Positions 56,586 through 64,000 of a DNA stretch of 64,000 nt are shown piece by piece; position 1 is the stretch's first letter, and each line of letters begins with the position of its first letter. Below the pieces are notes generated by a model. The model worked only from the letters and a program-made list of their open reading frames with translations. It was not told the DNA's origin and ran no database searches. Source of the stretch: an uncultured Ignavibacteria bacterium (GTDB lineage: Bacteria; Bacteroidota; Ignavibacteria; SZUA-365). The DNA is taken from contig CAJXVM010000003.1 of the NCBI GenBank assembly GCA_913061095.1, positions 1 to 64,000 of the forward strand, in the 5' to 3' direction. The translations under genes and the position numbers were made by a program.

Positions 56586-57908
56586 CTACGATGACGCAGA
56601 GAAAAAGTCTGATATGTACTCGTAATCGGGAGTGAGGCGGCCATGGTGGGCGATTATTGAGGCACGAAGCGCCGGTGACAGCGAAAGGCCTTCAAACGGA
56701 CGCGTGAGATCCGCACCGGCAAGTTCAGGCACGAACGGGAGCAGTGATTCTCCAAAAGCGGTTGAGGCCTCGCGCGGAAGTTCAGTCGGAAGTTTGTCGA
56801 CAGCGAGGATAACCGGACCGCGTCCCTCCCAGCCATCGATGACCGCACCGGTAAGCGGTTCATACACGTAGACGGGATTCAGCGCACTGGTCTCCTTGAC
56901 GGTGAGCTGCACCGAACCGTCAATGTCGCAGGTCACGTCGCCGATCACGCGCAGACGCGGCGGATCCTCTCTCGCGAACAGTCGGCGGGCGGCATCGAGC
57001 GTCACAAGTCGCGGGTATCGCGGTTCCCAGTAAATCCCGTTAACCAGTACCGTCAGGTATGGCAGGTACTGCTCGAACACGGATACATAGCGCTCCGGAT
57101 GATCATAGAATTCCTGCAGGTCGAATGCCCTGCCGGGCTCCATGGGCGCCGCCATGTCCTCCTCCCGAAACTCCACCTTGTACGCCACATGGTTCGAGAA
57201 TGCACCGCGAGAGAAAAACGCTGCGAGATCCGACGGAGCGATGGTTTCAACCGGCAGCAGATCATACAGGTGCTGCGCCCCCTTCGATACATTTCCGTAC
57301 CCGGTAAAGCCGCAGACGAACGGCACCAGTTCCGGCGGGAATCCCTCGGTTCGGATGCGCGCCCCCGCCTCACGAAACGCCGCTTCGGCGTCGGCGAGCA
57401 TGGGATACGACGTTGCATACTGCATGGCGGAGAACGGCGTCTGCATTCCCTCCCATTCCAGCCGCCGCCCCAGTGCCCAGAGAGAATCGATCATCCCGGC
57501 ATACCCGGCGAAGTTTCCGAAGAACACCTGGCGCCTGCCGTCGGCATCCTTGATCAGTTCATAATCAAACAACGTTATCCCGCGATCAAGGATGTGACGC
57601 AGCATTCCCATATTGTAGGACTGCCCCTTGATCGTGTGCGAGAAAAACATGTATGCGGCACCGTCATCCATGTACTCGGGAGCGATCTCCTTGACACCGA
57701 GCACGATATTGCAATCACGGAGATCCTCGGTCAGTTCGGCGCCGGCCGCCGCGTATTCCTCGTCGCGGAAGATGCGTTTCTCCATCGGCTGCACGAGCAC
57801 ACGGATCCCATGCTCACGGATAAGCAGCGCGACGTGATCGGGTGACAGCGGCACCCGCTGCTGCGTTGTATCCTTCGTCTCCCTTCGTATGCCAATACAG
57901 TTTCTCAT
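56586..57908 (-). CDS. Lysine-ketoglutarate reductase-like protein (N-terminal half of LKR/SDH)
   Basis: 440 aa from the ATG at 57908; a longer frame to 58112 has no family likeness upstream. The AlaDH/PNT-like N-terminal domain (IGIRRETKDTTQQRVPLSPDHVALLIREHGIRVLV) and FFSHTIKGQSYNMGMLRHILDRGITLFDYELIKD and FGNFAGYAGMIDSLWALGRRL are the marks of the LKR half of the bifunctional aminoadipate-semialdehyde synthase. It would form saccharopine from lysine and 2-oxoglutarate. Here LKR and SDH are separate, convergent genes, unlike the fused eukaryotic form. No signal peptide. Cytoplasmic. Confidence 0.85.
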   Translation of the reverse strand: MRNCIGIRRETKDTTQQRVPLSPDHVALLIREHGIRVLVQPMEKRIFRDEEYAAAGAELTEDLRDCNIVLGVKEIAPEYMDDGAAYMFFSHTIKGQSYNMGMLRHILDRGITLFDYELIKDADGRRQVFFGNFAGYAGMIDSLWALGRRLEWEGMQTPFSAMQYATSYPMLADAEAAFREAGARIRTEGFPPELVPFVCGFTGYGNVSKGAQHLYDLLPVETIAPSDLAAFFSRGAFSNHVAYKVEFREEDMAAPMEPGRAFDLQEFYDHPERYVSVFEQYLPYLTVLVNGIYWEPRYPRLVTLDAARRLFAREDPPRLRVIGDVTCDIDGSVQLTVKETSALNPVYVYEPLTGAVIDGWEGRGPVILAVDKLPTELPREASTAFGESLLPFVPELAGADLTRPFEGLSLSPALRASIIAHHGRLTPDYEYISDFFSASS

Positions 57909-58014
57909 ATCCTTCGTGCTCCTGGGTTGAAACCATGATAAAGGCCCGCGCTGTCCGCTCCCATCAACGGGCCATCTGAAAAGTATTTCTGCCGCCGGGA
58001 AAAACCAATCCCGC

Positions 58015-59004
58015 TCAACGCTTCCAGCCGACGACCTGGGCGGTGCCGGTCGGCGTATCACGCCGTTCGCAATCGGAAAGCCCCGCTTCCTCCATCCATG
58101 TGCGGACTTCATGTTCGGTGAACGTGTCGCCCGCCTCGGTGGCGACGAGCATGTTCAGCGCAAACAGAGCGCCGCGCTCAGGATGCACGCGATTTTCCTC
58201 CATGATGTAATCCTGCACGACGATCTGTCCACCCGGCCGCAGCGCGGCGGCACATCGTTTGATCAGCTGCCGGTTTTCCTCATATGAATTGCTGTGGATG
58301 ATGGCAGAGAGAAATATCACATCGTAGCCCGAACCCATATCGTCCGTGTGATAATCGCCGGCGCGCGTGTCGATACGCTCCTCCAAGCCGGCTGCCTCGA
58401 TATAGCGGCGTGTGATCGGTACGACCTCCGGGAGATCGAAAACGGTGGCGCGGAGATCCCGCTTGACACGCAGCATGGTCATCGCATAGATGCCCGATCC
58501 ACCACCGAGGTCGAGCACATGTTCGGCATCATGCAGGTCGATGAGATTGACGTCCTGCGGAGCCTGCGTGCGCGCGCGGTGATGCATGGCCGCGATGAAC
58601 GCCTCCAGCCATTCCTCGCCACGGTCGCCGATGGGCTCGCGTCCCCTGCCGGTGCCGGTGCGCACCGCCTGTGTCATACCTCCCCAGAGATCCCACAGGT
58701 GATTCGCGTGCGCGAGATTTCCGAGGTAGGCATCAGATCCGCGCACAAGGTAGCGGCCGGCGGCCTCGGTATTGAAGAATAATCCGTCACGTTTCTCCAG
58801 CAGACCGATGACGCACAGCGCGTTCATCAATCGATCGGTCGCGCGCGGATCCGTGCCGATGGCATGCGCCACCTGCAGGGAGGTTTTCTCGTCCGGGGAG
58901 AGCTGACTGAATACATCCAGCTCGACGGCGGTGAGGAGGATCCTGCTTTCACGGAAGGCATTCGCGACGGCATGTATGTCTTCGGGTTTGCTGATGCGGC
59001 TCAC
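58015..59004 (-). CDS. SAM-dependent O-methyltransferase (acetylserotonin/CrtF type)
   Basis: 329 aa. GTG start at 59004, supported by AGGAGG 8 nt upstream; the longer ATG frame to 59121 runs through the intergenic operator. N-terminal winged-helix dimerisation domain (ISKPEDIHAVANAFRESRILLTAVELDVFSQL) and a Methyltransf_2 core with VLDLGGGSGIYAM (near 172), VFDLPEVVP, RAGDYHTDDMGSGYDVIFLSAIIHSNS, and a catalytic-type His. Such enzymes methylate hydroxyl groups of pigments and aromatic metabolites. It lies beside TGACA array C, possibly in the same regulon as the radical SAM/UbiA genes. Substrate unknown. Confidence 0.83.
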   Translation of the reverse strand: MSRISKPEDIHAVANAFRESRILLTAVELDVFSQLSPDEKTSLQVAHAIGTDPRATDRLMNALCVIGLLEKRDGLFFNTEAAGRYLVRGSDAYLGNLAHANHLWDLWGGMTQAVRTGTGRGREPIGDRGEEWLEAFIAAMHHRARTQAPQDVNLIDLHDAEHVLDLGGGSGIYAMTMLRVKRDLRATVFDLPEVVPITRRYIEAAGLEERIDTRAGDYHTDDMGSGYDVIFLSAIIHSNSYEENRQLIKRCAAALRPGGQIVVQDYIMEENRVHPERGALFALNMLVATEAGDTFTEHEVRTWMEEAGLSDCERRDTPTGTAQVVGWKR

Positions 59005-59085
59005 GCATTCCTCCTGGAAATGATACGACAACCGACCGCCTCTGCGGGCGATCCCTTCGCAAAAATAGAGAACGCGCGGAAGGAA

Positions 59086-59112
59086 TGACAACACTCTGAC
59101 AAAATCATGACA
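59086..59112 (+). promoter_or_regulatory. TGACA operator array C (three boxes at 11-bp steps)
   Basis: TGACA at 59086-59090, 59097-59101 and 59108-59112 on the plus strand. A TACATTTG box (Bacteroidota -7 type TAnnTTTG) at 59133-59140 starts 20 bp after the last box, so plus-strand transcription of the 5'-nucleotidase gene (ATG 59242) would start close by. The divergent methyltransferase start lies 81 nt to the left. Confidence 0.6.
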
Positions 59113-59132
59113 CATCGACACAGCGTCACGGA

Positions 59133-59140
59133 TACATTTG
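59133..59140 (+). promoter_or_regulatory. TAnnTTTG -7 promoter box
   Basis: TACATTTG matches the Bacteroidota sigma-ABfr -7 consensus exactly. It lies 102 nt before the ATG of the nucleotidase gene and 20 bp after TGACA box 3, which would occupy the -33 region. Confidence 0.5.
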
Positions 59141-59241
59141 AAGCAACGATTTCAGTGATACGCGGCCGGAGCAGCCGGCCAGAGAACGCGACAACGGACA
59201 ATCCGGAAATCAATCTTACGCACACTGTGAAGGAGTTCACT

Positions 59242-61218
59242 ATGAGAAACATGTTCGCCATCCTGACCGCCCTGCTGCTTTCCGTCGGCGTAATGTCGCT
59301 TCAGGCGCAGCCGCAGCAGTATCTCACCATTCTCAACCTCAACGATTCGCATTCCAACCTGCTACCCGGGATGCCGCGTGATGCATCCTATCAGGGACAG
59401 GTTGGCGGTATCGCTCGCGCCGCCACGGTCATCAACCAGTACCGCAGCGCGGAGGACCGCGTCATCGTGCTGCACGCGGGAGACGCCTGCGTCGGAGACC
59501 CGATGTACAATCTCCCCGCCGGCATCACATACCGCTGTCCCGACATGGAGCTACTCAACCTGCTGGGCATCGACGCAATGGCATGCGGAAACCACGAGTT
59601 CGATTTCGGCGCGGACATGCTCTACGCCATGCTCGGGAACGCCAATCCCACCTATCCTCTGCTTTCGGCCAATATCCAGCTGGATGCCACCTATCAATCA
59701 ATGCTCGGCCCCTACATCGATGACTACGCCGTCATTACCCGCGGGCCATTCCGCGTCGGCGTCGTCGGTGTGACGACCCCGAGCACGAATATCATGCTTA
59801 CGCCCGACGGCGGCGTCTGGTTCAAAGGCATGAACGGGCAGGAGATGGGCGAAGTCATGCAGTCCGTCGGCAACCTTATTGCCGGGCATCTGATTCCCGT
59901 TGAGCACTGCAACGTCATTGTCCTGCTCTCACACATGGGGATCGACATCGACCGCGAGTTTGCAAAAAACGTTCCGTACATCGACCTGATCGTCAGCGGC
60001 CATGATCACATCAGCATGAAACACGCCGAGGAAGTCAAGAATCAGATCACGAAAGAAAAAGTCTCCATTGTCACGACCGGTGGCTTTTACCGTGAAATGG
60101 GCGCGGTGCAGGTTCGTCTGCACAATGACAGAGTTGATGTCATGGGATATACGCCCATTGCGCTCGACGCCACCATTCCCGAGGATCCCGTGGTCGCGGG
60201 AGCCGTACAGCTGGTGCAGCAGGATATCGAGACCGCACTGGCCGAAACTCCGCTGCAGATCATGTTTACCGCACCCGTGGCGATGTGCAGTGGATTCTTT
60301 ACCGAGGAAGCGACAGGTCTGATGAGTCCCGGACCGAAGGATACCCACGTCGGCAACCTCATGGCTGACGCCTTCGAGACCATCCCCGGTGTGGATATCG
60401 GCCTCGAACCGGGGGGCTCCACCGCACAGCCGCTGCGTGAAGGACCGGTGCTCCCCGTCGACCTGTTCCGCATGATCGGCTACGGCGCCGATCCGGACGG
60501 CAAGAATCCGCTCGGCTACCCGGTCGTGTATTTCACCATGCAGGGACATGCGATCAAGGCCGGACTGGAAGCAACGCTCAAGGACATCGACGTCAACGAT
60601 GAAATGCTTCTTCAGGTATCCGCCAGCATGCAGTACTTCTATGATCCCCATGAAGCGGCCGGACAGCGCGTGAAGGGCATCCTGTACAAGGGACAGCAGA
60701 TGGATCTCAATGACACCTACACCGTGGCGACCAACTATCTCGTGCTTCGCTACCTTGACATGCTGAACATCCCGCATGGAACTGTCAACACGCTCACCGA
60801 CATGCAGACCGATCCGACAGCGATTTCGGAATTCGAACTCGTGCTCGACTATATCGTCAACGGACTCAACAGCGTCCTGACCGCCGGCAAGAAACCAGGT
60901 CGCGTGCAGGCCATCTGCTCTTCGGTCATTATCCCGAGTGCTATCAATCCATCAATGGCGAAGATTTCATCGAACAGTCCGAATCCCTTCACCGGTGAAA
61001 CGGTTGTGACATGGTCGCTGGAGGAAGCCACCCCCGTCACGCTCAAAGTGTACGACACGGTCGGACGCGAGGTCGCGACACTGCACGACGGTTACGCCAC
61101 CGAGGGAGTGCATACCGTATCGTTCAGGGCGCTGAACCTGCCGGCCGGGCTGTACTTCTGCCGCCTGCAGACCGGAGCCGGAGAGATAAAAACACTGAAA
61201 ATGCTCAAGACACGCTGA
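59242..61218 (+). CDS. 5'-nucleotidase/UDP-sugar hydrolase-type metallophosphoesterase with T9SS sorting domain
   Basis: 658 aa. AAGGAG at 59230-59235 selects the ATG at 59242, so that MRNMFAILTALLLSVGVMSLQA is a signal peptide; a longer frame to 59107 crosses the operator. Calcineurin-like phosphoesterase: LNLNDSHSN, HAGDACVGDP, ACGNHEFDFG and IVSGHDH are metal-binding blocks. A 5_nucleotid_C domain follows near residue 340-540 (NLMADAFETIPGVDIGLEPGGS). The C-terminus NSPNPFTGETVVTWSL, VYDTVGREVATLHDG, LPAGLYFCRL is a T9SS sorting domain. It should release nucleosides and phosphate outside the cell. Monocistronic with a strong terminator. Confidence 0.9.
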   Translation: MRNMFAILTALLLSVGVMSLQAQPQQYLTILNLNDSHSNLLPGMPRDASYQGQVGGIARAATVINQYRSAEDRVIVLHAGDACVGDPMYNLPAGITYRCPDMELLNLLGIDAMACGNHEFDFGADMLYAMLGNANPTYPLLSANIQLDATYQSMLGPYIDDYAVITRGPFRVGVVGVTTPSTNIMLTPDGGVWFKGMNGQEMGEVMQSVGNLIAGHLIPVEHCNVIVLLSHMGIDIDREFAKNVPYIDLIVSGHDHISMKHAEEVKNQITKEKVSIVTTGGFYREMGAVQVRLHNDRVDVMGYTPIALDATIPEDPVVAGAVQLVQQDIETALAETPLQIMFTAPVAMCSGFFTEEATGLMSPGPKDTHVGNLMADAFETIPGVDIGLEPGGSTAQPLREGPVLPVDLFRMIGYGADPDGKNPLGYPVVYFTMQGHAIKAGLEATLKDIDVNDEMLLQVSASMQYFYDPHEAAGQRVKGILYKGQQMDLNDTYTVATNYLVLRYLDMLNIPHGTVNTLTDMQTDPTAISEFELVLDYIVNGLNSVLTAGKKPGRVQAICSSVIIPSAINPSMAKISSNSPNPFTGETVVTWSLEEATPVTLKVYDTVGREVATLHDGYATEGVHTVSFRALNLPAGLYFCRLQTGAGEIKTLKMLKTR

Positions 61219-61248
61219 CCTGCCTGTCAACGCAGTCTGAGAGAGGAG

Positions 61249-61280
61249 CGGGCGGTCTGTACGACCGCCCGTTGTTTTTT
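61249..61280 (+). terminator. Rho-independent terminator after the 5'-nucleotidase gene
   Basis: Stem CGGGCGGTC (61249-61257), loop TGTAC, GACCGCCCG (61263-61271), then TTGTTTTTT. Confidence 0.88.
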
Positions 61281-61363
61281 CTATCCGATAATCGGATATT
61301 ATTGTATCAACCCAGATATCATCAATCGGGCGAACACGTCCGGCCGTCCATTCAGTTCTGCGC

Positions 61364-63874
61364 ATGAAAGGAATCCAGTCTCGGAAAACGCTGCTTATCG
61401 TATTCGACGTGGTCGTATTGCTGCTGTGCATTGCGGGCATCGAGCAAAGCCGTCACAAGGCATGGGTACATGCGAACCTCGAATCCGAATACGGCGCCCT
61501 CTCGATGGATTCCGCCTACGTCACCGGGGTCACCCCGGACGAAGAGGTATTTCAGGTAGGCGACGTACTGATCAGCATCGCAGGATACAGGATTCAGGAG
61601 TTCCTGGATATCGAACACATTCTGAATCGCTACAAAGCGGGCGATACGGTCACGATGACATTCCGACGGAACGGCCGGATTTTGACACGACCCTACGAGC
61701 TGGGAGCGTTCTACAACACCTTTTACCTGATCGTCCAGACTGCCGGCGTCCTTATATTCTTCTCGCTGGCATTGTTTGTCGTCATCCGCCGACCGCGAGG
61801 AAGGGAGGCACTGCTCTTTCATCAGCTCGCCATCACGGTCGCGGGAGTCATTGCATTTACGAACGGCTACTACATGATGGAGCCGCACGGCATCGGCCAC
61901 ATGCTGCGTGCCCTCTTTCCATCCGTGAACGTCTTCATCGGCGTGCTCATGCTCCATTTCAGCCTGGTCTTTCCCAGGCCGAAACCGGCCCCCATCCCGC
62001 TCCTCATATTCATCTATGGTGCCGGCACCGTGATCGCGGTGATCGGGGGATATGCGTCTCTGCGGGCGGTGCTTCCGATGGACCTCTCATGGGCGGCCGT
62101 GTATTACGACACCCTTCGTCTGGCGAAGCTCGGCATGGTGGCCGGCGCCTCTGCGGGGATCGCCGTGCTGATCGTGCGTTTCGTCCGTCTGAAAGATTCC
62201 ATTGCGCGAAGACAGATCGCATGGGTTGTCATCGGGGCCGGCTTCAGTGTGGTCGTCTATGCCGTGTTCTGGCTGATGACGACCTCCCCGTATGTTCGGG
62301 CGCTGCTTCCGGAGGGAAGCGAACGTCTGCTCGCGCTCATTCGTATCGATGAAAGTATCCTGATCCTCTCCCTTGTGCTGACCGGTTCATTCATGGCCTT
62401 CGGCATCATTCGGTACCGGTTCTTCGACATCGAGTATTTCTTCCGACGGGGCACGATATACGGACTGGTTTTTCTCGTACTGGTGCTGATTTTCAGCGTA
62501 ATCATCTGGGGTATTCACCGCATCAGCGGTGACAGCCCGAATATTCTTTTCTACACCGGTTCCATTCTGGCCCTGCTGATCGATTTGCTGCTCTTCCTGC
62601 CATTGCGCGATTTCATGCAGCGCATTGTCGACCGGTATTTTTTCCGGATCGAGTACGATTTCCGAACGGGATTGAAATCCCTGACCACGGAAATATCAGA
62701 CGCTGTCGATGCGGAAGAAGTGGCGCGCACGATCGTCGACGGCATCGACAGCCTGATGCACCTTTACGGCGTCATGGTGATGACCGTGCACAACAAGAAG
62801 GAACTCCGCGTCCTGGCTCGCAGCGGATTCCCGCGCTGGCGGTATCCGTCGATCAACGTGCATGAACAGCGGCTGCAGGCGCTGCCACGCCGTCCGCTGC
62901 TGCTCACCGATGTTGTCGAGGCAGGGGCGGATGTGCGCGAAATCGCGATGCCGTTCGCAAAGCGTTACGGCGTGTCACTGATCTATACGCTTCGTGCGGA
63001 AGACGGCATGGTCCTGGGTCTGCTGGTGCTCGGTGCCAAGCGCAGCGGCACGGCTTTCACCCTCGAGGATCTCGACCTCCTGCATTCCGTCAGCGCGCAG
63101 GCCGGTCTGCATCTCGAACGGATCCGCCTGCAGGAGACACTGCTGATCGAGAAGAAAGAAGCCGAAAAGCTGCGCGAACTGAGCCAGATGAAATCGTATT
63201 TCGTATCCGGGGTTTCGCATGACCTGAAAACCCCGCTCACCTCCATCAAACTCTTCGCAGAACTGCTGGAGCAGCAGATCGCGCAGGAGGACGAAACGAA
63301 CCGGAAATACGTCGGCATCATTCAGGGGGAGTGCGACCGCCTTGCCCGCATGATCAATAACATACTCGATTTCACCAAGATCGAGCGCGGGATGATGAAA
63401 TACAGTTTCGCGCCGACCGACGTCAATGAACTTGTGCAGCACGCATACGACATCATGCAGTACCAGTTCTCGCTCGGTGGGTTCTCCTGTGACCTGTCAC
63501 TCGCGGCCGACGGCAGCAGCGTCAATGCGGACAGGGATGCCCTGATCGAAGCCGTCACAAATATTCTCGCCAATGCCATGAAGTACTCCGGCAGCGGACG
63601 GCAGATTTTTCTCCGCACGAAGAGCAACAATACCGAGATCTCAATTGAAGTAGAAGATCACGGACTGGGCATCGAGGCAGATGAGATTCCGCACCTGTTC
63701 GAACCATTCTATCGCTCACAGACCGGCGACGTGCAGAAGCACGGCGGTGTGGGGCTCGGGCTCGCGCTTGTCAAGCATATCGTCGATTCGCACAAAGGCC
63801 AGATCCACGTGCGCAGTGTCCCCGGGGAGGGAAGCACATTCACCATCTCTCTGAAAAAAATGGAGGGCGCATGA
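61364..63874 (+). CDS. Membrane sensor histidine kinase with PDZ and GAF domains
   Basis: 836 aa. A first membrane helix (about 8-26) is followed by an extracytoplasmic PDZ-like domain (about 45-110, VTPDEEVFQVGDVLISIAGYRI). Eight or so further helices form a membrane block to about residue 415. Then a GAF domain (about 440-590), and the HisKA domain with SHDLKTPLTSIK at phosphoacceptor His619, and HATPase with N-box ILANAMKYS, G1 DHGLGI, and GVGLGLALVKHIV. The stop overlaps the response regulator start (ATGA), so they are a two-component pair. The PDZ on the outside suggests sensing of peptide ends or misfolded envelope proteins. Confidence 0.9.
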   Translation: MKGIQSRKTLLIVFDVVVLLLCIAGIEQSRHKAWVHANLESEYGALSMDSAYVTGVTPDEEVFQVGDVLISIAGYRIQEFLDIEHILNRYKAGDTVTMTFRRNGRILTRPYELGAFYNTFYLIVQTAGVLIFFSLALFVVIRRPRGREALLFHQLAITVAGVIAFTNGYYMMEPHGIGHMLRALFPSVNVFIGVLMLHFSLVFPRPKPAPIPLLIFIYGAGTVIAVIGGYASLRAVLPMDLSWAAVYYDTLRLAKLGMVAGASAGIAVLIVRFVRLKDSIARRQIAWVVIGAGFSVVVYAVFWLMTTSPYVRALLPEGSERLLALIRIDESILILSLVLTGSFMAFGIIRYRFFDIEYFFRRGTIYGLVFLVLVLIFSVIIWGIHRISGDSPNILFYTGSILALLIDLLLFLPLRDFMQRIVDRYFFRIEYDFRTGLKSLTTEISDAVDAEEVARTIVDGIDSLMHLYGVMVMTVHNKKELRVLARSGFPRWRYPSINVHEQRLQALPRRPLLLTDVVEAGADVREIAMPFAKRYGVSLIYTLRAEDGMVLGLLVLGAKRSGTAFTLEDLDLLHSVSAQAGLHLERIRLQETLLIEKKEAEKLRELSQMKSYFVSGVSHDLKTPLTSIKLFAELLEQQIAQEDETNRKYVGIIQGECDRLARMINNILDFTKIERGMMKYSFAPTDVNELVQHAYDIMQYQFSLGGFSCDLSLAADGSSVNADRDALIEAVTNILANAMKYSGSGRQIFLRTKSNNTEISIEVEDHGLGIEADEIPHLFEPFYRSQTGDVQKHGGVGLGLALVKHIVDSHKGQIHVRSVPGEGSTFTISLKKMEGA

Positions 63875-64000
63875 AAACCGTCTTGATTATCGAGGATGAT
63901 CCTGCCATTATCACCGGACTTGAGACCAGCTTCCAGGCCGAGCATTATGAAGTGGTAACCGCCATGGATGGAGAGGAAGGATACAAAGCCGCCTGCAAGC
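63871..64000 (+). CDS. Response regulator, cut by right window edge
   Basis: 43 residues are visible: MKTVLIIEDDPAIITGLETSFQAEHYEVVTAMDGEEG. The acidic pair EDD near residues 8-10 starts a receiver domain; the phosphoacceptor Asp lies beyond the window edge. Translationally coupled to the upstream histidine kinase by a 4-nt overlap. The output domain is unknown (an OmpR-like DNA-binding domain would be usual). Confidence 0.88.
   Translation, partial: MKTVLIIEDDPAIITGLETSFQAEHYEVVTAMDGEEGYKAACK

Noticed and set aside
57909-58112. Longer N-terminus of the LKR-like protein
   Set aside because: The conserved domain begins right at MRNCIGIRRETK; the upstream residues overlap the intergenic region and are not family-like.
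59107-59241. Upstream start of the 5'-nucleotidase
   Set aside because: It crosses the TGACA array and -7 box and would bury the signal peptide; AAGGAG supports 59242.

Overview
The window reads as a G+C-rich bacterial chromosome from the Bacteroidota/Chlorobiota/Ignavibacteriota side of the tree. Three secreted proteins end in type IX secretion (T9SS) sorting domains of the NFPNPF...G.Y...L kind (4540-6135, 34918-36711, 59242-61218). There is also a GWxTD-domain protein, an HPr kinase without a visible PTS, a serine palmitoyltransferase-like gene and TAnnTTTG-like promoter boxes. Shine-Dalgarno sequences are nonetheless common and often decide the start. This placement is inferred from gene content only. 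No plasmid, phage, IS element, rRNA or convincing tRNA was seen.

Layout. 1-13.2 kb: a secreted BNR-repeat protein cut by the left edge, pdxB, a DUF1800/DUF1501 export pair, the carAB operon, and a decaheme-plus-one cytochrome lipoprotein followed by a tandem-rhodanese lipoprotein. 13.2-25.7 kb (minus strand): a Yip1-like membrane protein, an orphan MCE protein, an oligopeptide ABC importer without ATPase genes, and the housekeeping group smg, topA, xerC, hpf, hprK plus ybeY. 25.9-40.4 kb: gltX, a glycosyltransferase, nadD, a CerR-like reductase, glnS, serine palmitoyltransferase with a GNAT-like partner and gatC, an FG-GAP T9SS protein, kdsB, rimO and the GWxTD protein. 40.5-48.5 kb: an ABC exporter, an ablA-symporter-ablB locus for N-epsilon-acetyl-beta-lysine, an AlkC-like DNA glycosylase and a PfkB kinase. 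48.6-59 kb: a B12-type radical SAM gene divergent from a tightly overlapping four-gene operon (UbiA-like, lipid kinase-like, AIR-synthase-like, alpha-oxoamine-synthase-like), then separate convergent genes for the two halves of the lysine-ketoglutarate reductase/saccharopine dehydrogenase pathway, and an O-methyltransferase. 59.2-64 kb: a T9SS 5'-nucleotidase, a PDZ/GAF histidine kinase and the start of its response regulator.

Most unusual. (1) Arrays of TGACA boxes at exact 11-bp spacing lie before the radical SAM gene (minus strand), before the UbiA operon (plus strand) and between the methyltransferase and nucleotidase genes. In the first two the last box ends 56 nt from the start codon. 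The layout recalls operators of CarH/LitR-type MerR regulators, so a shared and possibly B12/light-responsive regulon is proposed. (2) The UbiA/kinase/AIRS/AOS operon may be an undescribed lipid pathway. (3) There are two candidate specialised pathways, bacterial ceramide synthesis and acetyl-beta-lysine osmolyte synthesis. (4) A dispersed family of short hairpins with a conserved TYAC loop and CTAC flank occurs as inverted pairs, like BIMEs, and twice supplies a gene's TAG stop codon.
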